From Hyaloscypha bicolor E (taxonomy: Eukaryota > Ascomycota > Leotiomycetes > Helotiales > Hyaloscyphaceae): 64,000 bases of DNA. Both the position numbers and the translations under genes were made by a program. The notes beneath the pieces are model-generated. The model saw only the letters and a list, made by a program, of their open reading frames with translations. It was not told where the DNA came from and searched no databases. Positions within the stretch are counted from its first letter, which is position 1, and every line of letters starts with the position of its first letter. Of this stretch, positions 11,701 through 23,451 are shown piece by piece. The stretch is taken from contig NW_020194684.1 of the NCBI RefSeq assembly GCF_002865645.1, positions 1,689,241 to 1,753,240 of the forward strand. Reading direction: 5' to 3'.

Positions 11701-14347
11701 AATTAGAAATATAAAAAGAAACTAGCTTAATTTAATAAAGCCTTATTCGAGGTTTTCTTTAAGGAAATACTTAATCTTCTATAGCTTATAAGTTAATTAT
11801 TAATAAAGCAGGAAATATCTTAGGCTTTTTAGGTCTTTAGAATTATTAATCTAAATCTTATAATTATATAATTAATATAGAAATAAGATATTTAATCCTT
11901 TTTTAAAGAAGATATTTATAAAATTCTTAATTTTTTTTTAGTAAAACTCTTACTAGCTATTATAATTCTATTTCTTCTAGTTATTATTTACTCGAAATAA
12001 ACTTATTTTCTTATTATAATTCTAGCTTTTTATTAATCTCAAAAAATAATATTATAAAGAAAAAATTCTTTTTTTTATAGATTTATCTAGAAAGTAGCTA
12101 GTAAGATATCTATAATATTAATTATAGGCTTTAACTAGATCTTATAGCTTTTTTTTATAGATAATATAGGTTTAATATTTCTGTTTTTTACTTAAAAGAA
12201 ACTTCTATATTTTCTAAAGCTACTTATATTTCTCTATAGTATTAAGCTTAATTCTTTTATTATATATAGCTTTCTGAGTCTATTTTAGAAAGAGAATAAA
12301 AGGGTTTTTTCTTTATAAGTTAAGGTTTTTAGAACTTATTTATAGTTATAGCTTTATTCTTTTTATTTATATTTTCTTAATACTAGTTACTTTTTTCAGG
12401 TTTTAAGTTCTTATATATAGTAATTAGAACCTTATTCTAATTCTTCTTTCTAGGCTAATTATCTAGCTAAATTAATCTTCTATTCTTATAATTAATTAGA
12501 ATACTAGTATTTATAAATTATTATTATTCCAAAATTATATTATATTTATCTAGTTCTATAACTAGTATAAGTACTAGAATCTTCTATTTATTAATTAAGA
12601 ATATAAGCTTAATATAATAAGTAATAAATATAGCCTATTTATTATTAAATTCTCTTATATTATAAGGTAATATTAATTAAGTAAGTTTAATATCTAGAAA
12701 TTATTTAATTATTTTTATAAACTTAAAATTAATAAAAGTATATTTATTTACTCTAATATTAATAAAAGAAAAAGTCTTAATATCTAATTTATTATTACTA
12801 ACTATATAAGAGAATATAAATACTTTATTTTCTAATAACTAGCTTAAATTAATATCTGCTATATTTATATAATATAGCCCTAAAGAAAAAACTTTCTTTA
12901 AGAGTTCTTATTTCTTTATTTTATATTCTCGAATAGTTTATTTATAATAAATATTACTAGCTTAGCTATAAAGACTTACTTTATATATTTAGTTTTAGGC
13001 TCTAAATAGTTTCTAGATATATAACTAAATTTATTATAGTTATAGTATTTAAGATTTAAGAATCCGGGCTTTAAAATAATAGACTTATTTATTACTAGGG
13101 TTTTAGAAATAGGCTTTATATAAGAGGCATTTCCTAAGCTTAATTTATTTATATCTTTATTAGCTTTCTTAAATATCTAGTTTTTCTTTTTATAATAAGC
13201 TCGGATTTACTAGTTATTTATAATATAATATTATATAAACTTCGTAATATAAATAGCCGGATTATTATAGTATATAGTTATAGCCTTTTAAAGCTTCTAG
13301 GTAAGCTTATTATTTAGGTTATTCTTGAGGTTCTATAAGTTAATATTTCTATTTATTATATATCTTAGAAATAAAATATAAAATTCCTAAAAAATCTAGC
13401 TCTTTTTTATAAATAGCTTCTTAAAGGCTTATTAAGTATTATATTTCTTATTCGAGTTATTATATAGCTTCTTTAAATAGATATATAGTTCTCTAATAAT
13501 TTTATATATATATTAATTATTTTAATTTAGGTAAAAAAAATTAGTATAAAAATATAATTACTTATATAGCCGGAAATATAAATAATCTTAAGGTTTTCTA
13601 TTTAATAAATATTAGAGTTATTATAGAGCTTATTCTTAATCTAAACTAACTAATTATTAAAAGTAATATTATTCTTAATTATATATTTAAAAATAGAAAA
13701 ATTAGAGAGTTTAATTAAATATTTATTTTCTAGAATAAAAGAACTAGTTATTTTAGTAGGCTATATAATAAGCTTTTTAATAATAGCTTTATTCTTTTAT
13801 AGAACTTGCTTGGTTTTTTTTTACTAATTATAATAATTCTTATTATAAGTAAGAATATTATATATCTTTAGAATTAGCTTAATAATTTTCTTATATAAAG
13901 CTTCTAGATTCCGGAATAACTTTTAGAAGTTTGCTTTTAATAAAATAAGTTTCTCTTTTCTTTAGCTTTCTAAAAGAAAGTATTTCTTTTATTATAAGTA
14001 TTAATAGAATATTTGAATCTTTTAGAAGACTTAATAAAAGACTCTAGTTTATTTTCTAGTAATATACTAGTAGTATCTTATATTATAGCTTTTTCTAACT
14101 TATTTAGTTATTTTAGAACTTGCTTTCTTATAGATCTTTATTTAGTAATAAGGTTACTAGCTTATTTACTTACCTGGCTAGTCTAGAGCTTTCTTATCTA
14201 ATTATTCTAGGGCTTTCTTTTATTCTAATATTAGTTAACTATTATAGAAGTAGCTATAATATATTATATTTATATTTATTAAAAACTAATTAAATAAATA
14301 TTATTTAAATCCTCTATAGAATTAAGAAATAAGTAAGCTTTAAATTA

Positions 14348-14628
14348 TATTATAAATATAAGATTTAGGGCCTAGAAGATATAATTTAGACTATTTCTAT
14401 TTTAATAATTTAAAACTAAAGAAAGAAGAGAATCTTAAAGACGCCTCGGATCTAAATAATTACAAGCTATATATAGGCTTATATACTAGCTTAAACTTAA
14501 AATTATATATAATTATTAGATAATTATAAATGCTTTATTTAGATATTAGATACCTCTTTTAGATACTAGATACTTTACTAGCTCTAGTCCAACTTCTATT
14601 AGTACTATGTATTATAATAACTATAATA
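14348..14628 (-). repeat. LTR, 5' side of Gypsy 8.4-14.6 kb
   Basis: 281-bp partner of the LTR at 8429-8729. It shares the same termini and the internal block 'ctaaataattacaagctat'. Differences between the two copies are mostly transitions plus the 20-bp unit count. Confidence 0.75.
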
Positions 14629-14639
14629 TTTCTATTATA

Positions 14640-17600
14640 AATTATTTAGATTAATAGATATATATATAGGGAAATAGCTTTACTATATAAATAAATAGAC
14701 TAAAAGATATAATAATAAAATTAATAGCCTTATTAGCTATTTTATTATATAAAAGTATATTATATATTATATAACTAGTTATATATATAATATATATTAT
14801 AATAGCTAGCTTATTTAGTATATAAATAATATTTTAATATTTTAATAACTCTAGTAAAGATTTTTTTTAAGAATTATTTATATTATTAATATTATATTAA
14901 TAAATTAAGCTTTTAGTATTATAATAATAATTTAAATAATATCTTTTTATTTTCTTATATATTATTTCAAATTCAGTTATTTATATAATTATAATTTATA
15001 ATATATATTATTTATAACTAGATATATTAATAATAAACTTAAATAATAATAATTCTAATATTTTTTTATTATTAAAATATTTTACTAATTAAAAAATATT
15101 TAGTTTCTTTTTTCTGGGTTTTATATTATAATATTATAAAAATAATATAGTATTTTATAACTTATTATAAAATATAAATAATAAAATATCTTTATTTATA
15201 TTTATTATAAAATCTGGTTTTTTTAATAGCTTATTAGTAAAATTATTATATTTTAGCTAATATTTTAAAATAAAATTAAAAATAGCTAGTTTTTTATTTA
15301 TTTTATTTATTAATTCTTTTCTTTTTTTTTAATTATAAATTATTTTAAATTATTATAAATTATTTTAATAAAAATAATATATTAAATATATATTAAATAA
15401 TATTACTAAATATAAAATACTAGAATAATAATTAGAAGTTTAAAATTATATATTTTATATTTATTTTTAATTATAATTATTTTCTTTAAATAAAAAATAA
15501 TAAAAAATTATTTAGCTTTTACTTTTTTACTAAAAAGCTAAGAAATTATATTTATAATTACAAATCTTGAAATATTTATTTTTATATAAATCTTTAAAGC
15601 TAAATTAGAATAATAAAGAATTAATATTATTATAAATTTAATTTTTAATTTTCTAAAAACCTTATTTGCTTTATTTATCTAGCTAAAATAATATTATAAT
15701 TTTTTATTAGTTTTTAATAAATTAATTAATTTTTTTATTATTCTAAAATATTTATAAATAAATCTCTAATAAAAGTTAAAATAATCTAAAAATATTTAAA
15801 TTTCCCAGATATTATTCTTTAGAGCTAGCTATTTTCTAATAGCTATAATTTAGCTAGTTTCTATTACTATATTATTTAAACTAATTATAAATTTCAGGAA
15901 CTTTATTTTCTTTATATTTTCTTTATATTTTATTAATTTTATAAAAAGCTAGTATTATTATAATTATTCGAATATATATTAGATTATTATTATATATTAT
16001 TTTAGGTTCTTTAAATAAATTAAAATATTATTTAAATATTATTTAAATAAATTATATAAATAATATTTATAAAGTTTATTAGTATATTATTAATATATAT
16101 CTGAAATATTATTAGAATAAGAATAATATAATATTTAAAATATTTATAATATATTTGAAATATTATTTTTTATTTATTATTCTCCCGGATTTATAACTAA
16201 TAATAAATATTTTTTAAGTTTAAATTTATATTTTATTTTATAAAGTTTATTTATTATTTTATTAATAAATAATAATAATATTCGGTTTTTAATAAAAATT
16301 TTATTTAGATTCTAATAATTAATATATAAATATAAGCTGCTTTTTTTCTTTAAAATAAATATAGTTAGAATATTAGCTAGACTAATAAAATAATAAATTT
16401 ATTTTTTCTTTAAACTAGTATTAAGATATTTTTAAAAGACTTTAAGCTTTTTTTCTAATAAAATATATATAAAGTTATATAATAATTAGAATTCTGGTTT
16501 TAGATTTATATAATATTCTATTATATAATAATTAAATAATATATTTATAGTCTTTATAAAAAATATTTAGAAAAGATTTTAATATTTCTTAGAAAATATA
16601 ATTATTTTATTTATAATAATAATAATAATTCTTTAGTTATTTATTATAAAATAAATAATTAATAAAAATAAAAATAAATTATATTTTATTATTTTCGTAA
16701 ATTTTCTAATATTTAGAATTTTAATTTTCTATAATTAAATCTAGTATTTTTATATTATTTCTCTAAAAGAAATTAGAGAATTAATCTAATAAAACTATAA
16801 AAATTCAAATACTATATTAATATAGTTTAGATTAAAATTATATAATATAAAATATATATTAGTTTTTTTTTAGTTTTTTAGTATATTTTTAATAATAATT
16901 TTAAGAATATAATCTTTATATAAATAAATTCTGGTTTTTTCTAATAAGATTAAAAGAATTACTTTTAATATTAATAGAATTCTTATATTTAAAACTTGCT
17001 TTCTTTTTATATAATTAGCTTTTATATTCGAATTAATTAATATTCTAATTTTATATTTATCTTTTCTTATTTTAATATAATTTTAATTATTATTTTTATT
17101 TTAGAAGCTTTACTTTTTATAATATAAATAAATATAATTATTATAAAATATATTTATTTCTCGGCTTTTTTAATTCTAGATATTTATATATCTTATATCT
17201 AGATTTATTATAATTATAATAAATTAGTTTCTTCTAATTTAAATAAATAATAATATAATAATTCATTTTCTAGTAAATAAAGCAAATTATATCTAGTTTT
17301 ATAAATTCTAATATAAGTATTATATTAGATTCTATTATTATACTTTTATTATTTCTTTTTTATTTCTCTTTTTTATTTTTATTTTTATTTTTATTTTTAT
17401 TTTTATTTTTATTTTTATTTTTATTATTTTTTCTATTTTATTTCTTTTATTATTCTATTAGCTTATTATTTTATTTCTATTAAATAAATAAATTTAAGTT
17501 ATTCTTAATTCTTATAATTATAAAAATAAGTTTCTTTTTTTTAATAAAGTATTTTCTTAATAATTAATCTTATTTCAAATCTTTTATTTTTATAATAAAT

Positions 17601-18200
17601 TTATATATTCTAAGTTATTTAATAGGCTATTTAAATAAGATATAAAGCTTTAAATACTTTAATCTAGCTATTATTTAATATTCTTAAACTTAGTAAAAGT
17701 ATTATTATTATAATTTTCCGAATTTAAAATAAAATTCTTTATAAATTTATTAAAAATCTTCTAATTTATATTATTAATATTTACTAATTACTTTTTATAT
17801 TTCTAGATATTTCTGGCTATATTTTTAAAATAGGAAATATAATATATAATTTTTATTATATTTATAATTTAGATAATTTTACTATTTTTATATTATTTTA
17901 GTTCTATTTAGTAAAAGAAGTTCTAGATTTCTTTAATATTCTTTTTTTTATAAATTAATAATTCTCGAGTTTTTAAAGTTCTTTAAACTAATAATATTAC
18001 TAGAAATATAATAGGCTTTATATTAGATATTTAAATATTTTTAAAATAATAAATCTAAGCTTCTAATTTTTCTAGTTTCTTTTTCTATTATATTTCTATT
18101 TCTAATTTAGTAATATAATAGCAAGCTACTATTAATTTCTTTATTATTATTATTTTACTAGCTAGTTCTAGAAATATTTGTTTTCTTTTTTCTTTTTTTA
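14640..18200 (-). mobile_element. Ty3/Gypsy remnant without recognised LTRs
   Basis: Minus-strand decayed pol region. From right to left: a gag-type zinc-knuckle remnant near 17190-17235 (YNYNKSRYKIYKY, Cys/His mostly Tyr), a protease-like LINSNIKANYI near 17020-17060 (usual active site D-S/T-G-A lost), then reverse transcriptase at about 15960-16420. There AIFIPKKDGSL-type text is readable as TIFILKKKSSL, and the catalytic box reads YLNNILIYLKNL instead of YLDD. The left end abuts the LTR at 14628; the right end is not defined. A (TTTTTA)n run lies at about 17375-17430. The exact ends are uncertain. Confidence 0.6.
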
Positions 18201-20400
18201 ATTAAGTAATATAAAGAATACCTAACTAAATACTTTTCTAAATATCTAATTAAATTACTTTAATAAGAATAAAAATACTTCTTTTAATTAATACTTTAAC
18301 TATTAATAATTTTATTTATTAATGACTTAATTATCTTATAATAAACTATTTTCTAAAAATTAAATTAATTAGAATATAAAATATATAATAGTAAAGTAAT
18401 ATATAAGTAATTAAAATAAATAAACTATAAAGTAATACTTGTAAATATAACTAATTTCAAGAATTAATTCTAGTAAAAGATTAATTAATATTTCTTTCTA
18501 AAGCTAAAAGTATTTCTTTATATATTTCCAAGTATTTAGTTAAATATATAAAGCCTTTTATTTAATTAGGAAATATAATCTTATATAATCTTATATAATT
18601 CATATAATTCTAATAATAAGCTTTATTTAAAATAAGAAACTAGATTTATAATATCTAATATCTATTTATATATTATTATATATATTTATTATATTAATAT
18701 AAATTAGAAATAAATATTATAAATTTCGAAAAATATCTTATAAAACTACTAATAAAAAGAATACTTATAAAATTATTAGAAAAACAGAAATCTAGTCTAT
18801 ATTAATATAAATATCTAGAGAATTTAATCTAGCTAAATAATTAAAAAAAATATAGCTAGTAATAGAATAATAAATATATAATAGTATTAAAGAAGAAAAT
18901 AATTAAGAGAAATAATAAAATAAAAAGATCTGGGCTAATTATTTAGTATTATAAAGAAGTACTAATACCGGAATATATTTATTTTAATTTTGGTCCGGAT
19001 AAAGTATTTTCTATTAATATATAAAAAGCTAGCTTAGAATACTAAGTAAAGTCTCAAAGTTCTATTTCTCGACTATACTTAATTTATCTTTCTATAGAAT
19101 CGAACTTCTTTAAGTAATATGGGTTTTATAGAATGCATTTATTTTATAATATATTATAGTTAAATATATTATTTAATTATATATTCAAGAAGCAAGCAGG
19201 GGTTAGTAAATAAAGTAGAGGAGAAACTTTATAAAAGAGTATTTTGGGGCAAAGCCAGTTTCAAAGCTTATTATATAGTATTATAGATAGAATATAAAGA
19301 GAGAAGAAGTAAAAGCCGGAAGTAAAAAGTCGGAAGTTTATTATATGAAAGCATTTTCCCAAGAAAAGAAATGGCCTATATTAGCTATATATAGGCTACT
19401 TTTTGCTCTAACTTAATTAGAGGATATCGGGAAGCGGGGGTTTCCGGCAGGATCTGCTATATATAGCTACAAATATTATAGCTACTCTTTAGTAGCTATA
19501 ATTTATTATAATTTTACCGAGATTACTATAAGTATACTACCTCTAATAAAAATCCTTAATTACTTAATTAGAGAAGATATTAGCCTATATAGTAATATTA
19601 TATAATATAAGTTACTCCGGTTACTATAAGACTAAGAATAACGTTTTAGTATTATAATAAAACCTGGATATTTATATCTAATTATTTTACGAGTTTAAAA
19701 AATAAAAAAAGCTTAATAGTAATATTAGAAGTCAAAGGATCTATTATAGTATTAAAAGAGAGCCCTTTATAAATTCAAGGAAGTAATAATAATATACTAA
19801 TAATTCTCGGAATTAATAGATTAAAAGTATTTAAGAGAAATATATAATATAATTAAAATTAAAATAAATATAATTTTTTATATATTTATAGATTTTTAGT
19901 TATTTTAATTCGAAGTACCTATATTTTAATATATAGAAATAAATATTAAATTATTATATAATTTAAACTAGTTTATAACTAATAATTATATAAATAAAAT
20001 AGTATTAAATATTAAATAAGCTTTAAAATATAAGAATAAAATTAATATAAATTAAGATATCCAAAGTATAAAATATATATAGTTTAATAAAAGATTTATA
20101 TACTTTTATAATTAAGCTAATCTAATAAAGAGAATTATATATATAATAACTAATAAAATTATTTATTCTTCTAATTCTATATAAAATCAAGGTCTTAAAA
20201 AATCTATAATAGTTATAAACTAATAATAAAAGCTCTAATTATTATATAGTTTTTATTTTAAGAAAAGCCTTTTCTTTTTTTCTTATTATATACTTCTCTT
20301 TAAAATATATTCTTAAAAACCTTTTATTATTTATATATAATACAAATATACCTATACTTAAATACTCTTTTAAGGGTATTACTTATAGGCCTCTTACTTA
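18200..20400. other. Unassigned AT-rich RIP-affected DNA
   Basis: No open gene. 19180-19480 is less AT-rich (contains 'gcaagcaggggttag' and 'gaagcgggggtttccgg'). From about 19480 to 20150 the plus strand can be read in one frame interrupted mainly by TAG/TAA, suggesting another dead coding region, but I do not recognise the product. No terminal repeats were found. Confidence 0.35.
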
Positions 20401-20907
20401 AATACCTCCTATAATAGTAAAGACTAAGCTATAGCTATAGAGATATAACGAGTATATGAATTGAGAATACTAAACTAAAGAGCAAAGAAGTATAAGAGCT
20501 TGCGAAACTATATATAGCTGAGTGCCAAGCTTCACGTAATGTAACCGAGCTTGGGCCATAAGGCATGCAAGCGGATTTGTTATATCCCGGGCATACTCGT
20601 ATTAATCCCTAAGTCTATGTACGAACGGTAATAGTAGTAGCAATTATAATGGCAAAAGCAAGAGTTTTGCATATTCGGGAAATATTTACTATTTCGCTAG
20701 CCCGGTTAGGAAATACCCCCCTTTTGGTACTATAAACCTATAGTTTCATGAATTATTCATGAAAAGTCAGGATTTATATGAATTGAATATGAATTCTATA
20801 AATATTATACGAGATGAATTATAAAGCTGGGATTGGTATTCATTTCGTTCATTAAAAAGCCATAGTTCCAATACTCGTCCTGCATATTCTCTAACATAGC
20901 TATACTA
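20401..20907. other. Intergenic, 3' flank of secreted-protein gene
   Basis: Base composition shifts toward balanced GC here. 20740-20850 is rich in repeated atgaatt/catgaa words (palindromic 'catgaattattcatg'). This is downstream of the minus-strand gene ending at 20908 and may include its 3' UTR; no gene is visible. Confidence 0.4.
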
Positions 20908-21495
20908 TTAATAACCAGTGCCCTGGCTAGTCGTACAAGACACAAGAGTTGGTTGACTACATACATCCCCTACTGTGGCACAAACCTCCTTGACTTGATG
21001 GTTATTAATAGGCGTAAAGGCTAGGAAATTGGGAGTTGGCATGTACGCCCTGACCGAGAAAGTCCAATTAATGAGGCACACCTGATCGGCAACTCGCAGG
21101 GTTTTGGATACAGTCCAATCCACGCCGAGATGGGCAGGAAATATAGAAAAAGTTTTGTCGGGAACCCGCGAAATGAGAAGACCTTGTCCAGTGAACGGGG
21201 AGCAGCTGAGCGTGCCACCCTGATTCTGGTTTTGTTGAACAGTTCCGCTAAACCGAAAAATGGTTACGCCTGTACCAGCGGTCGGGCAATTGTAAATGAC
21301 ATTGCAAATCCCGTCTGCTGAGGTGTCCCGGCCTACAAGCTGGTGAATTGCATTAGCTGACTTCGCCTGGCCAGGCTTCGTATATGTGAGGCTCTTCTCA
21401 GTGAGACTTCTAGCAAGCCCATTCTTATTTGTGTGAAAAGTGAATCCGAGAACGATGAAAACCACTGCCACGTAAAGAGAAGATTATAGATGCAT
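20908..21495 (-). pseudogene. Small secreted protein gene, stop at codon 4
   Basis: A GC-balanced open frame of 187 codons (21471 to 20908), closed by TAA, stands out from the AT-rich surroundings. The only plausible ATG in frame lies upstream at 21495-21493, but the fourth codon (21486-21484) is TAA; a single C-to-T change from CAA would give it. Counting from that ATG the product would be about 195 residues, beginning with a hydrophobic stretch (LYVAVVFIVLGFTF) that looks like a signal peptide. The remainder has seven Cys (two in ICNVIYNC, others in LSCS, QVCL, EVCA, DVCS, VSCT). I recognise no family. It could be a secreted host gene or effector-like protein inactivated by RIP leakage from neighbouring repeats. 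An alternative is that an unseen first exon supplies the start. Confidence 0.6.
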
Positions 21496-22084
21496 TATAT
21501 CGGCTAAAATACACTTAGTTCCATTTCTATATTAAGAATATTAGATTTAGTATAAAGAATAAAGATAAAAACTTCCTAGTCATACCTTATTAAAGAAGAG
21601 ATTATTGGAATATACTAGACAAGAGACTAAGAAGTATAGAGATACTGCTTTATAATAGATATATAAATAGTTTTTATATAAAAAGTATTCTTAGAGAAGC
21701 TAGCTATCTTACTTATTAGTATTACTCTGACCTTATATAAAAAAGAGGAAGAGAGAAGTTATATAACCCTAATTATTACATACTTTAAATTTCATATTAG
21801 ATAGCAGATTAATCTCAGTATAATTTAACTTCTAGAATTAAATTTTTTGCAATATGCGATTGTTTCAAGTAGATTCTAGGAAATAAAGATTACTCTATTC
21901 TCTTGGCACAAGTCCTACTAATTACTAGTACTTTTAAGCTTTGAGCTCCCTTGAACTCTCTTGCTTGTATAGCTTATAATTGTGAATTTGGCTGCCCGTT
22001 ATAATTTATAACTAATATATTATAATATAATAAGTGAAATACTTTAAGGTAGCTGCTTTAAATAAGTAGTATCTTGTATACGGA
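21496..22084. other. Intergenic, upstream of secreted-protein gene
   Basis: Moderately AT-rich DNA with no gene or clear repeat. It would carry the promoter of the minus-strand gene starting at 21495, but no specific element can be pointed out. Confidence 0.4.
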
Positions 22085-22178
22085 ATTCGGCCCTTTTAAC
22101 TATAACCTAATTAACCCATTAATTAGTATAGCCGAAAAATTAGTGGGTCGGTTGGTTTATAATTAAAAGGACCGAACT
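22085..22178. repeat. 94-bp near-palindrome with 35-bp inverted arms
   Basis: The left arm (22085-22119, starting attcggcccttttaac) and the reverse complement of the right arm (22143-22178, starting agttcggtccttttaat) match at roughly four positions in five, leaving a loop of about 23 bp. Many mismatches are transitions. It could form a strong hairpin and looks like a very small foldback/MITE remnant. No flanking duplication is clear. Confidence 0.7.
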
Positions 22179-22275
22179 ATTTTTTTCTTAAGACTTAATT
22201 TTAAAAATTAATAAATTGCTAACCGAAGCGAAACCCAAGTAGAAACCTGAAATGCGGAAATTGGTTATAGAGTTA

Positions 22276-22567
22276 TGTAATGCGCATATTAATAGCAAGC
22301 ATCCAGCTGGATTTAGTAGCCTAATTGGGCTAGTACTTATATGGGTTCGCGTTCCATAATTGGGACTAGTGCTTCCGTACATCCAGCAGAATACTAGATT
22401 CTATATATGGAGGCATGCGAGCTTTGGAAATAGGCATTGATTAGTTTCTTGATAGGAACTAGTTCTTGGAATCAATTATACTTCCACGCTTCACTCCATA
22501 CTTTACCTTGGATTCCTACCCCTTACCTTGACTACTTGCATAGCACCCTGCTATTATACGCCTCACA
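22276..22567 (+). repeat. 5' LTR of gag-only element
   Basis: 292 bp, starts TGTAATGCGCATATT and ends GCCTCACA. Aligned by eye with the 3' LTR it differs at about 14 positions, 13 of them transitions. Preceded by AGTTA, the target duplication. Confidence 0.9.
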
Positions 22568-23359
22568 TGCTAATCGATCTAACCTGCGGGGAGCAGTTCG
22601 CTACGGAGCAATCAAGGCCTGCCAGAAGCACGAAAAAAAATCTACGATTTAGCTCAGTTCGGTACAAAAGGAGCCCGCCAGAAGTACGAAAGACACCCGA
22701 AATACTACGATTTTTATAATTTCTACGATTTTATCAAAAATAACTTCAGAAAACACACCAGAGAGCTTAACGGAGCGTACGGAACGTCCGGAATAGCCGG
22801 AATAGCCTGCAGGAGGGCAAAGACGTCACCGCGCGAGCGATTCGCAAGAGCAGAGAGCCTTACGAGCCCGCTCTCACTAGTCTGCGCGTACAGGGCATTT
22901 TAGGTATATTTCAAATTTGAAACCTTTAAATTCCTAGAAAATAAATTAATGAAATTATACTTTAATTACTTTACCTCTTAGGCCCTGGATATTGAGTCGT
23001 GATTATTTATTCATTATCTCATAATAATTAAGTGTTTTCGTAGAGTTTGGTTTTGGGAAGCCTATAAGCGAGTTTGGGGTGCCTGAATCTGCCTGAAAAT
23101 TGCCCTGTACGCGCAGACTAGTGAGAACGGGCTCGTTACGCCCACCCCCACGAATGCGAGAGCTACCAGCCTACTATGGCAAAGACATACAAGAAGCCCA
23201 GGATTTCCTTTCAGGGGCAAAGCGTCAATTTCGCCTTAATCGCGGGTACTATTATCCAGATAATACGTCCAAAATCGACTACTATATTCTAGCATTTGAG
23301 TCGAAGCCGTACCGCCAGTGGAGCGTTTTTGAGGAGAATGCAGGAGGTCCAGGGCATAC
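22568..23359 (+). pseudogene. Leader and N-terminal gag of gag-only element
   Basis: 22568-22740 is the leader, with an imperfect direct repeat (two 'gcc[tc]gccagaag[ct]acgaaa' blocks at about 22617 and 22675). The gag frame is readable from about 22740 through the MITE at 22863-23135 and on from 23139: PPPRMRELPAYYGKDIQEAQ, then YILAFESKPYRQW, in the style of Ty3/Gypsy gag (the family residues before 'W..F'). Two TAG codons occur upstream of the MITE. The ATG at 23100 lies inside the MITE repeat and is not the gag start. The frame is cut at 23359 by the large element. Confidence 0.72.
22863..23135. mobile_element. 273-bp MITE with ~36-bp TIRs, TTA target duplication
   Basis: The left terminus (22863-22898) and the reverse complement of the right terminus (23098-23135) share CGAGCCCG[C/T]TCTCACTAG followed by TCTGCGCGTACAGGGCA, with one mismatch until the end. 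Both ends are flanked by TTA (22860-22862; 23136-23138). The inside is AT-rich and non-coding. A 3-bp TTA/TWA duplication suggests a PIF/Harbinger-type mover, but that class is an inference. It lies inside the gag region of the LTR element and is therefore younger than it. Confidence 0.82.
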
Positions 23360-23451
23360 TACTGAGGCCATTAGCGGGCTAGTCGACAAAACCGAGAAGC
23401 GAAAAGTGATTTTCTGATTTTTTGATTTTCGCGCCTGCATCCCCCCCCGCC

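Larger units (their letters stand above)
8429..14628 (-). mobile_element. Ty3/Gypsy LTR retrotransposon, RIP-degraded
   Basis: An LTR retrotransposon of about 6.2 kb read on the minus strand, bounded by two related LTRs (8429-8729 and 14348-14628). Just inside the left LTR lies a purine tract on the minus strand (ctttagaaaagaaagtaa), as expected for the polypurine tract beside the 3' LTR. Reverse-transcriptase text is readable on the minus strand at about 11000-11460: the active-site box near 11345-11371 reads YLNNILIYSKNP for the usual YLDDILIYSKNP, and a later segment reads NFIIFTRDIKIDLDK. Stops are everywhere, so it is dead. The pentamers outside the LTRs (GCTAG and TTTCT) do not match. 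Confidence 0.8.

Noticed and set aside
22305..22360. tRNA-like A-box (tagcctaattgg) and B-box (ggttcgcgttcc)
   Set aside because: Spacing is too short for a tRNA, no cloverleaf could be drawn, and the words lie inside an LTR and recur in its partner at 32912-32967; not a tRNA or SINE.
23100..23417. 105-codon frame as a stand-alone protein
   Set aside because: Its first residues come from the MITE terminal repeat and its last from the large TIR element; only the middle is gag.
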